From Bacteriovoracaceae bacterium UBA2428 (lineage in GTDB: Bacteria > Bdellovibrionota > UBA2428): a DNA stretch of 8,517 bases. The stretch covers positions 11,473 through 19,989 of the forward strand of contig DDRA01000089.1 in NCBI GenBank assembly GCA_002343545.1, read 5' to 3'. Each line of letters starts with the position of its first letter. Within the stretch, counting starts at the first letter, position 1. Shown piece by piece: positions 6,443 through 8,517 of this stretch. The notes under the pieces are model-generated. The model did no database searches. It was given only the letters and a program-made list of their open reading frames with translations, and had not been told where the DNA came from. A program made the position numbers and the translations under genes.

Positions 6443-6646
6443 TCAGGACTTCGGCGCTTCGGGCTCCACGATCTCGACTTCGACCCCGGGCTTCACCCAG
6501 ACGAGGCGCCAGCCTTCCGCCCGCACCGCGACTTCGTCGCCGCGCTCGTACTCGACCGCGTAAAGCTTACCCTTCACGAGCACGGGAGAATGCGTGGCGA
6601 CGTCACGCAGCGCGCGGACCTGCCGTGGACGGGGCTTTTCGCTCAC
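6443..6646 (-). CDS. Small hypothetical protein, 67 aa, beta-rich
   Basis: I do not recognise this protein. It has 67 residues from a GTG start 7 bp after the tetR stop, on the same strand. After a short basic, proline-rich head (EKPRPRQ), the middle alternates hydrophobic and charged residues with glycines at turns: residues 21-60 (VLVKGKLYAVEYERGDEVAV onward) read like four or five short strands, as in SH3-like barrels. It ends in an acidic tail (VEPEAPKS). No signal peptide, membrane helix or cysteine is seen. The residue mix looks like a genuine protein, unlike the arginine- and proline-rich shadow frames around it. No clear ribosome site precedes the GTG; translation may restart after tetR. 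The PBP promoter begins about 30 bp downstream. Confidence 0.6.
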   Translation of the reverse strand: MSEKPRPRQVRALRDVATHSPVLVKGKLYAVEYERGDEVAVRAEGWRLVWVKPGVEVEIVEPEAPKS

Positions 6647-6653
6647 GGACGGC

Positions 6654-7256
6654 TCATTTCAAGAGACTTTCGGCGAGACGCGCGACGGTCGCCGACATCT
6701 TTTCGCGCCGCGCGGACTTGCCCTCGCCGAACCAGATTTCCGGGTCGGCCGTCAGGCCGTAGAGCACGCCGATCTTGATGTAGGAAACGAAGCGGATCCG
6801 GTACTCGTCGGGCTCCGTCTTGTGGAAGTGCTTCCACGCCGCGATCTGCTCCTTGAAGTAAGCCGCCTCGACTTCGCGGATGGCGTCGCCGAAGTAGCTC
6901 TTGTCGCCGCGGTAGCGCAGGTAAAGCGAGGCGGCCCACGGACGCTCGTTCATGAGCAAGTGCGATTGCGAGACGATGAAGTTCTGGAAGGCGCCGTAGT
7001 TCGGGAAACGCTTGTAGTCCTTCACGATCGTCATCTGGACGAAGGTCTTGGCGCCGAAGGCGGCCGCTTCCTTGAGCATGCCTTCGAGCGAGCTACCGAA
7101 ATAGTAGTAGAGCGTGGTGCGCGAAACGCCCGTCCAACGCGAGATCTTGGAATAGCTCAGCGTCTCCGGCGGGTGGCGACTGATGAGACTCAGCAGCTTC
7201 CCGAAGAAGTCGTCGAGGTTCATCTTGGCCCGGCGGCGATTCTCGTTCGCGTCCAT
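6654..7256 (-). CDS. TetR-family transcriptional regulator
   Basis: A 200-residue protein with the layout of TetR-type regulators: an N-terminal DNA-binding region with the helix-turn-helix SYSKISRWTGVSRTTLYYYF at 34-53, where TGVSRTTLYYYF is the classic recognition-helix signature, then an all-helical ligand-binding and dimerisation domain to the end. The ligand-binding half is rich in aromatic residues and gives no clue to the effector. Such proteins usually repress their own or a neighbouring gene. Possible targets here are itself, the 67-aa gene behind it and the aldo/keto reductase pair in front, all on the same strand. The ATG at 7256 is used; a second ATG at codon 12 (7223) is possible. 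No Shine-Dalgarno sequence precedes the first, and a -10-like TAAACT ends 6 bases before it. An imperfect palindrome lies 28-42 bp upstream. Confidence 0.88.
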   Translation of the reverse strand: MDANENRRRAKMNLDDFFGKLLSLISRHPPETLSYSKISRWTGVSRTTLYYYFGSSLEGMLKEAAAFGAKTFVQMTIVKDYKRFPNYGAFQNFIVSQSHLLMNERPWAASLYLRYRGDKSYFGDAIREVEAAYFKEQIAAWKHFHKTEPDEYRIRFVSYIKIGVLYGLTADPEIWFGEGKSARREKMSATVARLAESLLK

Positions 7257-7262
7257 CTTCGC

Positions 7263-7268
7263 AGTTTA
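7263..7268 (-). promoter_or_regulatory. Candidate -10 element of tetR
   Basis: TAAACT matches four of six bases of TATAAT and ends 6 bases before the ATG at 7256. No acceptable -35 lies at 16-18 bases; a TTGACG exists, but 23 bases away, which is too far. The spacing equals that of the PBP promoter, so a leaderless mRNA is again predicted. Confidence 0.35.
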
Positions 7269-7283
7269 GCGGCACGCGAGCGA

Positions 7284-7298
7284 CTCGACGACGTCAAG
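7284..7298. promoter_or_regulatory. Imperfect palindrome, candidate TetR operator
   Basis: On the + strand CTCGACG-A-CGTCAAG: the two 7-base arms are complementary at six of seven positions around a single central base. It sits in the 79-bp gap upstream of the TetR-type gene, where an autoregulatory operator would be expected. Palindromes of this quality can arise by chance in GC-rich DNA. Confidence 0.35.
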
Positions 7299-7335
7299 AA
7301 ATGGGCGACCCGATCCGGACCCTTTTCCCGTTCCG

Positions 7336-7695
7336 TTAGCGGCGGGACTTGGCGCGGTAGAGCTCCCAAGCCGTCCGGGCGGTCGCCGCGCCGACGCCCT
7401 TCGCGAGGCGTGCCCAAGCGAGGGGGCCGCCGCCGAGCCGCGCGCGGCCTTCCGCCGCGAGGTCCTTGAGTTTGAAGAACACCCGCTCGGCGGCTTCGTC
7501 CTGGATGAAATTCGGACGCTCGCCGTAGGAGTGGACCGCGGAAAACTCGACGCCGAGTTCGCGCGCGTAGGATTCCACGGCCCGCTCGAGCTCGGCCGAC
7601 GCGAGCGCGCGCTCGCAGAGGGCGGCCCCTTCGCGCAATCGCCTCGAGAGTTCCTCGCGCAGGAAGCCGAGCAAGGCCGCTTCGTCCGCGTTCAT
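7336..7695 (-). CDS. Hypothetical protein, 119 aa, helical, coupled to the aldo/keto reductase gene
   Basis: I do not recognise this protein. The reading frame is open further upstream, but those codons are a shadow of the aldo/keto reductase gene. The start chosen is the ATG overlapping the reductase stop as ATGA; GGAG lies 11 bases before it. The 119 residues look almost wholly alpha-helical: an acidic-basic amphipathic first half (LLGFLREELSRRLREGAAL at 8-26), a short loop with HSYGERPNF (55-63), then a basic helix FFKLKDLAAEGRARL (73-87) and a basic C-terminus (YRAKSRR). No signal peptide or membrane span is evident; one cysteine is at 27. Overlap with the reductase gene implies joint expression, but its role is unknown. 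Confidence 0.75.
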   Translation of the reverse strand: MNADEAALLGFLREELSRRLREGAALCERALASAELERAVESYARELGVEFSAVHSYGERPNFIQDEAAERVFFKLKDLAAEGRARLGGGPLAWARLAKGVGAATARTAWELYRAKSRR

Positions 7696-8517
7696 TTGGC
7701 GAAGATCTCCTCCACCCGGCGCACGAGCTCGGCGTCCAGACGGCGGTACGCATCCAGCGCCCCCAAGTTCTCCTTCAGCTGCTCGAGCCTCGAAGCGCCC
7801 AGGATGACCGTGCTCACGCGCGGATTCTTGAGACACCAGGCGATGGCGAGCTGGGAGGCCTTGAAGTCGTGCTCACGGGCGAGGCGCGCAAAGCGAACGG
7901 ATTGGTCGAGACGCTTTCTTCCCTCTTCGGTCTCGAGGCGCGCGCGCAGCCACTCGTAGCCCTTGAGGGAAAGACGCGAGCCGTCCGGGATGCCGTTCTC
8001 GTACTTTCCGGTCAGCAATCCCGAAGCGAGCGGGGACCAGATCGTCGTGCCGAGGCCCGGCTTTTCGTAGAGGGGCGCGAACTCGACCTCGACCTTGTGG
8101 CGCTCGTAGAGGTTGTACTGGGGTTGCTCCATGGTCGGGAACGCGAGGTTGCGACGATCCGCGATCTCGCAAGCCTCGGCGATCTGCTTGGCGCTCCACT
8201 CGCTCGTGCCCCAATAGAGGACCTTGCCCTGACGAACGAGGTCGTCCATCGCGCGTACCGTCTCTTCCACCGGCGTCTCGGGATCCGGGCGGTGGCAAAA
8301 GTAGAGGTCGAGGTAATCCACGTTGAGGCGCGCGAGCGCCGCGTGGCAAGCGTCGAAGACGTGCTTGCGGCTGAGGCCCTTCTGGGTCGGCTTCTCGCCG
8401 CCCCAGAAGACCTTGCTCGAGACGAGGTAGGAATCGCGGCGCCACTTGAGGGCCTTCAACGCCGCGCCCATGATCCGCTCCGACTCGCCGCCCGCGTAGA
8501 CCTCGGCGTTGTCGAAG
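7692..8517 (-). CDS. Aldo/keto reductase, Kv-beta-like family, N-terminus cut by the window edge
   Basis: NADPH-dependent oxidoreductase of the aldo/keto reductase superfamily, a cytosolic TIM barrel. The coding frame runs to the right end of the window, so about 50 N-terminal residues are missing; some 274 are visible against 320-330 for the family. The first residues seen, FDNAEVYAGGESERIMGAA, hold the active-site Asp and Tyr (codons 8511-8513 and 8496-8498). The catalytic Lys is in LVSSK (8412-8414) and the His in YFCHRPDPETP (8292-8294), so the tetrad is complete. The motifs TVRAMDDLVRQGKVLYWGTSEW and, near the end, LAIAWCLKNPRVSTVILGASRLEQL place it with Kv-beta/YghZ-type reductases, whose C-terminal loop binds NADP(H). 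The physiological substrate cannot be told. The in-frame ATG at 8471 is internal, not the start. Its TGA overlaps the ATG of the next gene. Confidence 0.95.
   Translation of the reverse strand, partial: FDNAEVYAGGESERIMGAALKALKWRRDSYLVSSKVFWGGEKPTQKGLSRKHVFDACHAALARLNVDYLDLYFCHRPDPETPVEETVRAMDDLVRQGKVLYWGTSEWSAKQIAEACEIADRRNLAFPTMEQPQYNLYERHKVEVEFAPLYEKPGLGTTIWSPLASGLLTGKYENGIPDGSRLSLKGYEWLRARLETEEGRKRLDQSVRFARLAREHDFKASQLAIAWCLKNPRVSTVILGASRLEQLKENLGALDAYRRLDAELVRRVEEIFAK

Noticed and set aside
5139..6563. 474-codon open frame on the + strand, antisense to the PBP gene
   Set aside because: Same reason: the opposite strand holds a complete PBP with SxxK, SxN and KTG in order, and the antisense translation has no recognisable fold or motif.
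7292..7297. TTGACG as a -35 box for tetR
   Set aside because: It lies 23 bases from the only -10-like hexamer (TAAACT), outside the usual 16-18. It is better explained as part of the palindrome.
7299..7335. Possible terminator after the 119-aa gene (GGGTCGCCC then ATTTCTT on the - strand)
   Set aside because: The stem is only three base pairs and the T-run is interrupted; too weak to annotate.

Overview
The window is an ordinary-looking, gene-dense piece of bacterial chromosome of high G+C (about two thirds by eye), almost entirely coding. I see no rRNA, tRNA, CRISPR array, insertion sequence or phage gene. The content (UppP, PurK/PurE, RarA, a membrane-anchored penicillin-binding transpeptidase) fits a free-living, peptidoglycan-containing, probably Gram-negative bacterium. 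Base composition and the odd penicillin-binding protein would suit a member of the old deltaproteobacterial groups (Myxococcota or Bdellovibrionota), but nothing seen here fixes the taxon.

Left part, + strand (1-1614): the 3' end of uppP (recycling of the undecaprenyl carrier lipid), a single-domain rhodanese, and an AAG/MPG-family alkyladenine DNA glycosylase whose start overlaps the rhodanese end. They read as one transcription unit. It ends at a hairpin plus T-tract built from a 14-bp tandem repeat, facing the convergent rarA.

Middle and right, - strand (8517 down to 1657), in transcription order: a partial Kv-beta-like aldo/keto reductase; an unrecognised 119-aa helical protein joined to it by an ATGA overlap; a TetR regulator; a 67-aa beta-rich protein; a short one-pass penicillin-binding transpeptidase; purK, purE and a DUF4286 protein joined by two GTGA overlaps; and rarA. 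PurK and PurE together turn AIR into CAIR by the bacterial two-step route, and the DUF4286 protein is translationally tied to them.

The most interesting pattern is in the start sites. Genes downstream in an operon (the rhodanese, purE, DUF4286) have clear Shine-Dalgarno sequences. The first genes of units (tetR, the PBP gene, purK and perhaps rarA) have none, and instead carry a -10-like hexamer 6 to 8 bases before the ATG, which predicts leaderless or nearly leaderless mRNAs. I found no convincing new multi-gene system.
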